64,000 nt of DNA. Source: CAWHMN01 sp051001135. Lineage in GTDB: Bacteria > Acidobacteriota > Terriglobia > Terriglobales > Acidobacteriaceae. The DNA is taken from assembly GCA_051001135.1 (NCBI GenBank), contig JBPCNO010000069.1, forward strand, positions 1 through 64,000. The letters run 5' to 3'. The position numbers and the translations under genes are program-made. The notes below the pieces were generated by a model. That model did not search any database and had not been told where the DNA came from. It saw only the letters and a list, made by a program, of their open reading frames with translations. Position 1 is the first letter of the stretch. Each line of letters begins with the position of its first letter. Below are positions 35,685 to 43,360 of this stretch, in pieces.

Positions 35685-36925
35685 GCGATGAATCCCGGCA
35701 CACAGGCTGCCAGCGCCTGGCGAAGCCCCCGGATGTCCTGTTCAAAGCTGTACTCCGCAACCATCCGTCGTCCCTGTTCCCCCATCAGAGCAGCAGTCTC
35801 GGAGGACGCCAAAACGCGCTCAATGGCCTGGGCAAGCGCGGGCACATCCCGCGCGGGGAAGACCGCCCCATTGACACCGTCGCGCACCAGGTCCTCCTGG
35901 CATCCGACGTCGTCGCTGACGATCACTGCCCGGCCCGCATTCATGGCCTCGTTTACCACCAGTCCCCAGGGTTCATGAACCGAGGGCAGCACGAACAACT
36001 CGCAAAGATCGAAGAAGCGCGGCAACTCGGTCTGATTGCGGAACCCCAGGAATCGGACGAGCAAGCGCGCATCCGGATCGCCGGCCGCGGCCTGCTCCAG
36101 CCGCTGCCGCTCCTCGCCATCGCCGACGATCAGCAGGTACGGCCGGGAAGCCGACCGGTTCTTGAGCACCATGCGATGCGCTTCCAGCAGATCCGCGCAC
36201 CGCTTGCGTTCCTGCAGTTTGGAAGCGAACAGGATGACCGGCCGGCCGGGCTCCAACTGCAACTCTTGGCGCAATGCTTCGCGCCCGCCGCCGGCCTCCG
36301 TCGCCTGCTGCTGGAAGAAGGCATTGTCCACGGCATACGGCATCTGAAAGATAGGCACCGCCTCGCCCATGTAGCGGCGCCAGTACCGGGCATTCGCCTG
36401 CCCAATAGCCAGCACCGCAGCTACATGACGGCGCAGACCGTGGAAAAATGCCTCTTTGAGCAGGAGCTTGGCGCGGCTGCGCGGACGGTCGTGCAAGGTT
36501 GACTCGGCGCGCAGCAACACCGGGACGCGGTGCAGGCTGGCGGCGAGAATGGCCTGGAGATTGTTGGCGGTGCTGTAACCGTGGGTCCAGACCGCATCGA
36601 AGCCACCCTGCTCAATTCGACGGAAGATGCCCCGGTTGAGCGGCCGGGCAAAGCCGGGCTCGCTCCCCGCTTCGCGCAGCCGCGGCAGAAATTCCGAGCG
36701 ATAGCCCTGCAGCAGCGGCACATCCCATGCGACCTTTACTCCGAACCCCTCGTCTACGTAGCCGTGCACCGTGTGATCGCTCGAAAAGAAGACCTGAAGA
36801 TCGATATCCGGTTCCTGCGCAAGGCGCCGCAGGAGGGGCGACTGGTACTGGATGGGATGGCTGACAAAGTAGGCCAGCCGCAGAAGACCCCGCCGTACCC
36901 CGCCGTTCTTTGCTCCGCTGCACAT
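35681..36925 (-). CDS. Glycosyltransferase, GT4/GT1 type
   Basis: A 414-aa protein from the ATG at 36925; ATGs at 36961 and 36970 are in frame but give a poor N-terminus. The N-terminal domain begins LRLAYFVSHPIQYQSPLLRR, a known opening of exopolysaccharide GT4 enzymes. The C-terminal domain has RPVILFASKLQERKRCADLL, YLLIVGDGEERQRLE, LCELFVLPSVHEPWGLVVNE and AMNAGRAVIVSDDVG. It is the first gene of the minus-strand polysaccharide cluster and overlaps the GT2 gene. Sugar specificity is unknown. Confidence 0.88.
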   Translation of the reverse strand: MCSGAKNGGVRRGLLRLAYFVSHPIQYQSPLLRRLAQEPDIDLQVFFSSDHTVHGYVDEGFGVKVAWDVPLLQGYRSEFLPRLREAGSEPGFARPLNRGIFRRIEQGGFDAVWTHGYSTANNLQAILAASLHRVPVLLRAESTLHDRPRSRAKLLLKEAFFHGLRRHVAAVLAIGQANARYWRRYMGEAVPIFQMPYAVDNAFFQQQATEAGGGREALRQELQLEPGRPVILFASKLQERKRCADLLEAHRMVLKNRSASRPYLLIVGDGEERQRLEQAAAGDPDARLLVRFLGFRNQTELPRFFDLCELFVLPSVHEPWGLVVNEAMNAGRAVIVSDDVGCQEDLVRDGVNGAVFPARDVPALAQAIERVLASSETAALMGEQGRRMVAEYSFEQDIRGLRQALAACVPGFIA

Positions 36926-37080
36926 TCGAACCGCCGTCGGCCACACTTCGCATCCTAGCATTGGGAGCAATCGATCGAGTCAGGATGCATCGGGAGAAAC
37001 GACTGTCTTCGTACCGGTAATTGGGGAGCATTCGTGTCGGCCCAACCAATTTACATATGTCAGGCCCGGACGCAGGTAAA

Positions 37081-37725
37081 ATGCCAGACAACGTGACGAC
37101 TTCGTCCAATCCTCCGCAGATCGACGACGCCGGGCGCGACATTGGGCCGAGACTGGCGCAAATCGATCCCCTGCGGAGTTTCGGCCGGCTCGCCGTTCGC
37201 GTCGTCCTGGCGGCGGTGCTGGTCTGCGCGGCGATCACGATGTATGTCCTGCTGGGGCAGAAGCCGCCTGCGGCTACCGGCGACGTGGCCCGCATCTCGG
37301 TCTTTCCGGTCCATACGACCATACGCGGCAAAGTAGACGGCGCTCCCGGCATGGCGGGCGAAGATGAGGTCTACGATCAATTGCTGGTGCTGGCGCACGT
37401 GCGCGTTCACAACCAGAGCAAACAGCCGATTACGGTAGACGACGCCTGGGCCACCCTCACGCTGCCCAACGGGGAGATGCGGCGGAGCCTTGCGGCCAGC
37501 GACGGCGACTTTCAGCGGGTCTTCGCGGCTTACCCCCAACTCGCGCCCATCCGCATGGATCCGTTCCGCCGCGACGTGACCATCCAGCCCGGCGATTCGA
37601 TCGACGGCATGCTGGTCTTCAATTACCCGCTCGACGCCACACAATGGGGCAGCCGCAAGGGCATGACGGTGACCGTCTCCTTCGCCAATGCGCGGGAACT
37701 GACGATGCGGGGGCCGCCGAGCTAA
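37081..37725 (+). CDS. Membrane-anchored hypothetical protein (214 aa)
   Basis: The ATG at 37081 has AGGT just upstream. In-frame starts at 37057 and 37021 (TTG) are less supported. A cytoplasmic N-terminal tail of about 35 residues is followed by one transmembrane helix (VRVVLAAVLVCAAITMYVLL) and an extracytoplasmic beta-rich domain of about 150 residues with repeated short strands (LLVLAHVRVHNQSKQPITVD, then DSIDGMLVFNYPL). No enzymatic motif is seen. It is divergent from the polysaccharide cluster and convergent with the proline-rich protein, separated by the palindromic array. Confidence 0.75.
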   Translation: MPDNVTTSSNPPQIDDAGRDIGPRLAQIDPLRSFGRLAVRVVLAAVLVCAAITMYVLLGQKPPAATGDVARISVFPVHTTIRGKVDGAPGMAGEDEVYDQLLVLAHVRVHNQSKQPITVDDAWATLTLPNGEMRRSLAASDGDFQRVFAAYPQLAPIRMDPFRRDVTIQPGDSIDGMLVFNYPLDATQWGSRKGMTVTVSFANARELTMRGPPS

Positions 37726-37735
37726 CACAGAATCC

Positions 37736-37892
37736 CTCAGCCGGCCGTCGTCGCTGAGATGCCCTCAGCGGGGTTCGCTGAGACACCCCGATCAGCGGCT
37801 TCGTTGAGATACCCCCCTCAGCGGCCTCGCTGAGATATCCCCTCAGCGGGCCTCGTTGAGATATCCCCTCAGCGTGCCTCGGTGAGATATCC
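37736..37892. repeat. Six tandem palindromic units between convergent genes
   Basis: Six head-to-tail units of 25-28 bp, each a hairpin of the form CTCAGCG-nn-TCGCTGAG followed by ATATCCCC-like linker. They begin at about 37736, 37764, 37792, 37817, 37842 and 37868. The array fills the gap between two convergent genes, and its last unit contains the final codons and stop of the minus-strand gene. It can act as a two-way terminator and looks like an expanded terminator hairpin. There are no unique spacers, so it is not a CRISPR array. Confidence 0.85.
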
Positions 37893-39065
37893 ATAGAGCT
37901 GATTGTTCTGGATATTGGTGATCGTGAGCCGGTAGTGTCGGCCCGTCGTCTGATCGACCACCGGCAGCGGCTCGAACACGGTGCCCTTCTGTTCCGAACT
38001 GCTGTCGCTGCCCACAACGATGAGCCGGAAGGTTCCATGCTTGGCATCCAGCTTTCTCGCCTCGATACCGGTATCCGGGAATGGCTTGGTCAAGCTCCCC
38101 TCGGCAACGTGGAACTCCTGCAGCGGAACTGAAGTATGCCGCTGCAGCGTAGCAACGCGTTCAATATTCTCTGCCAAAGGACTGCTGCTCGGGCCCGCTG
38201 CGGGATGGGCGATGGGGATGGGGTACTCCCGTTTTGCTGGTGCAGGACCTGCGACCGTCGCTGAAGTACTCGGCAGATTCCGGGTAGCCACGAGTGCCGG
38301 GTTCCCAAACAATCCGGTCCTCACCCCAGAGTTGGCTACCCTGCCGGCGGAAGGTTGCGCCGACGCAAAGGAGGGGCTCGCGGCGTGTGCCTGCAGGCCC
38401 ACCCGCGGCGGAGGGGACGCAGGAGCTGGCTGCTTGTGCAGTGATGAAGCGGCGACGGCCGAACTCCCGGTTCGCGCCGGATAGGCGGCGGTTGGATAAA
38501 TGTGCACAACGGGCTCGTAGCCGGTGGATGGTGCAGCGCTCGGGGTCTGTTTCTTCGGCTGCGGAGCTGGAGGCGACGGCCTTGCAGGCGCATACGCGGC
38601 TTTGGCGCTGCTCTGAGCTTTGGGCGCGGCGGGCTGCCGGATAGGCTTTGGAGTGGTCTGCCCTGACTGCTTCAGCCCTTGCTGCTCCATCAAGGCCTCG
38701 CTCGCGGCCCGGGCATCGGTCGCAGTCTCCTCCGATTGGTCTGCCAGCTTTCGATTCTGCTGCTCCAGGGTCAGGATGGAATCCCGTTGACGGGCGAGAT
38801 CGTCCTGCATGGAAGATATCCAGTAGAGGCCGCCCAGTGCGAGGAGCAGCGCTGCGATCGAGAGCATGATGGTGAAGGGATTCGCGCGCGACCGCTCTTT
38901 CTTGTATGGGCCAGGCCAGATCGGCTGAGGCCGCGGCCGTTTCTCCGGCTCAGGCGGCGCAGCGCCCGCGGCAGGGCCGGGCGCTGCCGCAGGCGGCTTA
39001 GTCTCAGTGCCCGAATGGGGACCCGGATTGGGAGAGGAAGCGCGGTTTGCGCCAGTGGATTGCAT
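37869..39065 (-). CDS. Membrane-anchored proline-rich coiled-coil protein (398 aa)
   Basis: The start at 39065 has GGGAG upstream; the frame extends 7 residues further. The layout is a Pro/Ala-rich cytoplasmic tail (about residues 1-55), one transmembrane helix (NPFTIMLSIAALLLALGGLY), a coiled coil (about 85-130), a long disordered Pro/Ala/Ser region (about 135-290) and a folded C-terminal beta domain (LTKPFPDTGIEARKLDAKHG through YRLTITNIQNNQLYGYLT). I do not recognise the family. The C-terminal LTEAR falls inside the palindromic array, so the natural stop may have been fixed by repeat expansion. Confidence 0.7.
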   Translation of the reverse strand: MQSTGANRASSPNPGPHSGTETKPPAAAPGPAAGAAPPEPEKRPRPQPIWPGPYKKERSRANPFTIMLSIAALLLALGGLYWISSMQDDLARQRDSILTLEQQNRKLADQSEETATDARAASEALMEQQGLKQSGQTTPKPIRQPAAPKAQSSAKAAYAPARPSPPAPQPKKQTPSAAPSTGYEPVVHIYPTAAYPARTGSSAVAASSLHKQPAPASPPPRVGLQAHAASPSFASAQPSAGRVANSGVRTGLFGNPALVATRNLPSTSATVAGPAPAKREYPIPIAHPAAGPSSSPLAENIERVATLQRHTSVPLQEFHVAEGSLTKPFPDTGIEARKLDAKHGTFRLIVVGSDSSSEQKGTVFEPLPVVDQTTGRHYRLTITNIQNNQLYGYLTEAR

Positions 39066-39218
39066 AGCCAAGGACTCCCGTAGCAATACTGATCAATTGT
39101 GTCAGATACAAGGCTAGTCCCTAGTTTCCGCAGCCGCAAAGGATTTACGGCTTTTGTTGCCTGATCATTGGTTTCAGTCCGTCGCGTTACCCTACGCGCT
39201 CCTCGCTACAATCGAGAC

Positions 39219-40361
39219 GTGGAGACTGCGGACATTGTCATCGCGGGTGCGGGAGTCCTCGGGCTGGCATGCGCGCTCGAACTGCGGAGGCGCGGGGCGA
39301 GAGTGGTCGTGGTGGAGCGAGGTCAGCCGATGCAGGAGGCTTCCTGGGCCGCGGCGGGCATGCTGGCCGCCTACGATCCGGAGAATCCATCCGCCCTGCT
39401 GGCGCTCGCGGCGCACAGCCAGGCGCTCTATGACGGCTTTCTGCGGAGCGTCGAAGCGCTCTCGGGAATCTCGGTGGCCTATCGCACCCAAGAGACGCTG
39501 CAGCAGCTCTCCGACGCGCTTCCTCTTCCAACCTCAACCCAGTATCGGCAACTCACGCCGGCCCAAGCGGAACGGCGCCTTCCGGGACTGTCGAGCGGCG
39601 GTCATCGCTTTCTCCTGCTTCCGGAACGCAGCCTGGACCCGCGCGACCTGTGCCTGGCTATGCCTCTCGCTGCCAGAGCAGCGGGAATCGAGATTCGCAC
39701 CGGGGCTGCGGTGCGCTCGGTGTCGCATACCGGCAGCGGCGTGCGGGTGGAGATGGACGATGGCCAGATAGAAGCCGGCTTCTACCTGAATTGCATGGGC
39801 GCGTGGGCGGGCACGCTGCAAGGGGACGCTGCAGACGCCGGGACTGCCATCGCACCGCGCAAGGGCCAGATGGCCGTGGTGCGCCTGCCGCAGGGTGCGG
39901 GTCTCCCATCCGTCATCCGCTCCAGGCAGGTTTACCTGGTTCCCCGCGGCGATGGCCGGGTAGTGGTCGGCGCAACGGTGGAAGAGGCCGGCTTCGACAA
40001 GCGGATCGTCCCCGAAGCCGTCGATGCCCTGCTCACACCGGCGGCAGTGCTCTGGCCGGCGCTCAGACAGGCGGTGATCGTGGACCGTTGGGCAGGCCTG
40101 CGTCCGGGCACCGCAGACGATCTCCCCCTAATTGGGGTTTGGGGCACCGGAGTGTCGGCTGAGGAGACCTTGGGAGCGCCCGCGCGGTGCTTCATCGCCG
40201 CGGGGCACTTCCGCAATGGCATTCTGCTGGCTCCCGCCACGGCCGACGTAGTAGGCAGTCTGATTGCGGGTGAACCGCCGCAGGTGGCGCTCGAAGCATT
40301 CGCGCCGGATCGCGGACGCACGCGGCGGTCATGTGACAAGCACTTCACTGCTGCGCTATAA
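39219..40361 (+). CDS. thiO: FAD-dependent glycine oxidase-like protein (ThiO-like)
   Basis: A 380-aa oxidoreductase of the D-amino-acid oxidase/glycine oxidase family. The GTG start at 39219 directly precedes the FAD-binding motif (IVIAGAGVLGLACALELRRR); a TTG at 39168 is possible. It has ASWAAAGMLAAY near residue 45, the conserved flavin-proximal ASxxxGGMLA-type motif, RKGQMAVVRLP-like core, then VGATVEEAGFDKRIVPE, DRWAGLRPGTADDLPLIG and GHFRNGILLAPATADVV. ThiO makes dehydroglycine for thiazole synthesis. No other thiamine gene is adjacent, so a broader amine oxidase role is possible. Confidence 0.75.
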   Translation: METADIVIAGAGVLGLACALELRRRGARVVVVERGQPMQEASWAAAGMLAAYDPENPSALLALAAHSQALYDGFLRSVEALSGISVAYRTQETLQQLSDALPLPTSTQYRQLTPAQAERRLPGLSSGGHRFLLLPERSLDPRDLCLAMPLAARAAGIEIRTGAAVRSVSHTGSGVRVEMDDGQIEAGFYLNCMGAWAGTLQGDAADAGTAIAPRKGQMAVVRLPQGAGLPSVIRSRQVYLVPRGDGRVVVGATVEEAGFDKRIVPEAVDALLTPAAVLWPALRQAVIVDRWAGLRPGTADDLPLIGVWGTGVSAEETLGAPARCFIAAGHFRNGILLAPATADVVGSLIAGEPPQVALEAFAPDRGRTRRSCDKHFTAAL

Positions 40362-40520
40362 CTGCATGTTCGGGCATACGCGAGTGGGTCATGCATGGAG
40401 CGGCAGGCACACGGTCGCAGGAGACAGGCGCAGGCAAACGGGCCGAGGGCCTTTATCTGACGCTTTCCGGCGGAACGCGGCATCCCATAAGGTTCTAACC
40501 AGAGCGAGGAGAGTATACGT

Positions 40521-41654
40521 ATGGCCACCGCGGTTGCGACCAAGGGTTTGGAAGGCATTGTTGCGGCGAACTCCGGCATTTGCTACATCGACGGAGATGC
40601 CGGCGTGCTCGCCTATCGCGGGATTGACATCCACGAGCTCGCCGAGCGATCGAACTTCGAGGAGACTACGTTCCTGCTGTGGAACGGCAGGCTGCCCAGC
40701 CGTGCGGAGATCGAATCCTTCAAGCAAGAGCTGGCGGAGGCGCGCACCCTCGATCCGAAGATGGTCGAGATGCTGCGTTCGTTTCCCAGGGAAGCGACCC
40801 CGATGGAGGTGCTGCGCACGGGAGTTTCCGCGCTCAGCTTCTACGATGCCGACGAGAAGGACAACACCCACGACGCCAATGTACGCAAGAGCTTCCGGCT
40901 GACCTCGCAGATCGCCATGCTGGTCGCGCTCTACGACCGGATCCGCAAGGGGCGGAAGATTATAGAGGCCGACCGGTCGCTGTCGCACGCCGGCAACTTC
41001 CTGTGGATGCTGACCGGCGAGAAGCCGTCTGACACCGCAACGCGCACGCTGGATGTTGCATTGATCCTGCATGCGGACCACGAACTGAACGCCTCGACCT
41101 TCGCCGCGCGCGTGATCGCGGCCACGCTCTCTGACATCCACTCCGCCATCACGGGAGCGATCGGAGCGCTCAAAGGTCCGCTGCACGGCGGCGCGAACGA
41201 GGCGGTGATGCGCATGCTGTTCGCGATCGATCAGGCGGGTGAAGATCCCGTGGCGCACGTGAAGAAGCTGCTGGCGGATAAGAAAAAGATCTCCGGCTTC
41301 GGCCATCGCGTGTACCACACGGAAGATCCCCGAGCGACCCATCTGCGCAAGATGAGCGAAGAGCTGGGGCGCTCCTCCAAGAATTCCAAGTGGTTCGACA
41401 TGTCCCGCAGCATCGAGCAATACATACTGGCGGAGAAGAAGCTGAACGCGAACGTCGATTTCTATTCCGCGTCCACCTACACCACGCTGGGTATTGACCT
41501 GGATCTGTTCACGCCCATCTTCGCAGTCAGCCGCATCGCGGGTTGGGCCGCACACGTGATCGAGCAACTGGACGACAACCGCCTCATCCGCCCACGCGCC
41601 GACTACATCGGCCCGGAGTATCCGGCGCCCTACACGCCGCTCCAAAACAGATAA
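40521..41654 (+). CDS. gltA: Citrate synthase
   Basis: A 377-aa citrate synthase that condenses acetyl-CoA and oxaloacetate at the entry to the TCA cycle. The ATG at 40521 is preceded by GAGGAG at optimal spacing. Signatures are GICYIDGDAGVLAYRGIDIH, LHADHELNASTFAAR, the active-site LHGGANEAVMRM with its His, FGHRVYHTEDPRATHL, and VDFYSASTYTTLGI containing the catalytic Asp. The length is that of the dimeric, Gram-positive/archaeal-like type. Methylcitrate synthase is a close relative, but no prp genes are near. Confidence 0.92.
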   Translation: MATAVATKGLEGIVAANSGICYIDGDAGVLAYRGIDIHELAERSNFEETTFLLWNGRLPSRAEIESFKQELAEARTLDPKMVEMLRSFPREATPMEVLRTGVSALSFYDADEKDNTHDANVRKSFRLTSQIAMLVALYDRIRKGRKIIEADRSLSHAGNFLWMLTGEKPSDTATRTLDVALILHADHELNASTFAARVIAATLSDIHSAITGAIGALKGPLHGGANEAVMRMLFAIDQAGEDPVAHVKKLLADKKKISGFGHRVYHTEDPRATHLRKMSEELGRSSKNSKWFDMSRSIEQYILAEKKLNANVDFYSASTYTTLGIDLDLFTPIFAVSRIAGWAAHVIEQLDDNRLIRPRADYIGPEYPAPYTPLQNR

Positions 41655-41659
41655 TCACT

Positions 41660-41808
41660 GCGGGTGCCCCATTCTTTGCGCCGTACCGAACCGGCGTCCT
41701 CCGCACCACAGGAGCGCAAAGGATGGGAGGACGGAAATTGGCGGGTGCCCCATTCTTTGCGCTGTACCGAACCGGCGTCCTCCGCATGACAGGAGCGCAA
41801 AGGGTGGG
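41660..41808. repeat. Two direct copies of a 68-bp hairpin element
   Basis: Copy 1 (41660-41728) and copy 2 (41741-41808) are nearly identical. Each begins GGGTGCCCCATTCTTTGCGC and ends GCGCAAAGGATGGG-like, so its ends can pair (CCATTCTTTGCGC with GCGCAAAGGATGG, one mismatch). The pair lies just after gltA and before a convergent gene. It resembles an interspersed extragenic palindromic repeat and may act as a terminator. Confidence 0.8.
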
Positions 41809-41861
41809 TTATGCGCCCTGAGACGCATCCCACTCTCCGCGGCATCGATCTTACCCGGATC

Positions 41862-42464
41862 CTATGAGTTCTTCCTGCTGGCTGGCGGAACAATGTTGTT
41901 CATGCGCAGATACTCCACCATCTGCCCATAGTGATCCATCGCGTGCGCGAGACAAAAGCTCGTCATCCCCACCCGCGTTCCCTTCATCTGGCCGGAACTC
42001 ACGGGTGCAAATGCATTCTGCGGCGTCATCGTGTCGATGCCCTTCTGCACGTAAGCCACGGAGTCCTTCCATGCCGCGACGATCTCCGCCTTGCTCTTCA
42101 GCGCCTTGACTTTGGACTCATCCATGCCGCCGGACAGGCCGAATCCGGAAAAGAACATGTAGTTTGCTCCTGTAAGGTGCTTGACCTGGTCGGCGAAGCT
42201 ACGCACGCCGGAGAAGCCGCTGCCCGTCGGCACATAGTTGAACTTGTCCTCGGGCATGGCCTCGATCGCACCGGTGATCTCTCCGAACAGTCCGGTCGCG
42301 AGCTTTGTGTAAACCTGCGCCGGCGGCGTCGCGCCGGCCATACCGGCCATGCTGTCGGTCTTCTGCTGTGGGGCACTCGTCGTGCCGGGCATCGATTGCG
42401 CAAGCATCGCCGGCGCACACATTGCCGCGCAGAGCGCGACGCTTCCCATCCATTGAATCTTCAT
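41862..42464 (-). CDS. Exported DinB-like four-helix protein
   Basis: A 200-aa protein; the ATG at 42464 has a GGGGG run 6 bases upstream. A signal peptide (MKIQWMGSVALCAAMCAPAM, then LAQ) precedes a Met/Ala/Pro linker and a DinB-type helical bundle. The metal-site histidines are seen in the QVKHLTGANYM and LAHAMDHYGQMVEYL segments. DinB-like proteins are usually cytoplasmic metal-dependent thiol transferases, so an exported one is uncommon but frequent in Acidobacteriota. Substrate unknown. Convergent with gltA across the hairpin repeats. Confidence 0.8.
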   Translation of the reverse strand: MKIQWMGSVALCAAMCAPAMLAQSMPGTTSAPQQKTDSMAGMAGATPPAQVYTKLATGLFGEITGAIEAMPEDKFNYVPTGSGFSGVRSFADQVKHLTGANYMFFSGFGLSGGMDESKVKALKSKAEIVAAWKDSVAYVQKGIDTMTPQNAFAPVSSGQMKGTRVGMTSFCLAHAMDHYGQMVEYLRMNNIVPPASRKNS

Positions 42465-42668
42465 CACTCACCCCCGTGCGCTTTTGCGCCGGAGCAAGCC
42501 TAGATCATTTCGCACGGAAATGTAAGCTGGGGTTCGCAGTCAGTTTGCGGCAGGGTGGATGGGCAGCGCGGCGCAGGCTATGGGTCGGATTTCCGTCACG
42601 CACGGTTCCGATTGCGTCGGTTGCGGCGCTTCCGTAGACTGCCTATGCATACGGAGGACGGACGAACC

Positions 42669-43064
42669 ATGCCCGCGACGATAAAGCTGAACGAGATCGG
42701 ATTGATTAACAAGGACCTGGTACTGGCGCTCAACAACGGCGAGAAGGAGGCCGCAGGATACCCGATCTCGGAGTATCTGCATGAAGCCCTCTTCAACTAC
42801 GACCTGAGTTACGGTGTCCACGGGATCACCACGAAGAAGGCGCTGCAGGATGGCTATGTCGGAACGAAGTATTACTGCTACAAGAAGATGGACAGGGACA
42901 TGGCCAAACGGATCGTGCACATTCATAAGCCCAAAGATCCGAAGGCGCCGCAGAAGTTCTATCGCCTTACCCACACCGCTGGCGCTCCGGGCCTTCGCGA
43001 TAACTCCTACGGCAATTGCGAAGAGATCGTGGGCGTCCCCGAGCCCCTCAACAAGCAACCATAA
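42669..43064 (+). CDS. Orphan hypothetical protein (131 aa)
   Basis: The start at 42669 has GGAGGACG about 10 bases upstream; an ATG at 42645 in frame lies upstream of that site. It is a small soluble protein, mixed charged and aromatic, with GVHGITTKKALQDGYVGTKY, a YYCYKKMDRD segment and KRIVHIHKPKDPKAPQKFYR. There is no signal peptide or membrane segment. I do not recognise the family. It stands alone between the DinB-like gene and the membrane glycosyltransferase with about 200-300 bases of non-coding sequence on each side. Confidence 0.7.
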   Translation: MPATIKLNEIGLINKDLVLALNNGEKEAAGYPISEYLHEALFNYDLSYGVHGITTKKALQDGYVGTKYYCYKKMDRDMAKRIVHIHKPKDPKAPQKFYRLTHTAGAPGLRDNSYGNCEEIVGVPEPLNKQP

Positions 43065-43360
43065 GGCGGGTGCTGGAGCCTGCCGGCCCCTTCCGCATCT
43101 CAGGTGGCCTGGCGACTAGAGGCGTCAGGAAGATGCAAATGCTTCGGCTGGATCGCGCACTCGGGCGAACTTCGCTCAGAATGGTTCCCATTCGGCGATG
43201 GCTCTGTGTCTAGTCAGCGCATCAGTGGCTGCTGCGCCCTGGACTCACACTGGCACCGGTCAAGAACAACTGCGAAAGATGGGTGCGCCCGTTTCCGTGG
43301 CGACACTACGCTCTCGCGGCTTACAGGAATCAGCTCTCACGCAAGGGATTGCAACCGACG

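Noticed and set aside
37736..37892. CRISPR-like array
   Set aside because: Repeat units are contiguous palindromes with no unique spacers and no cas genes are near.
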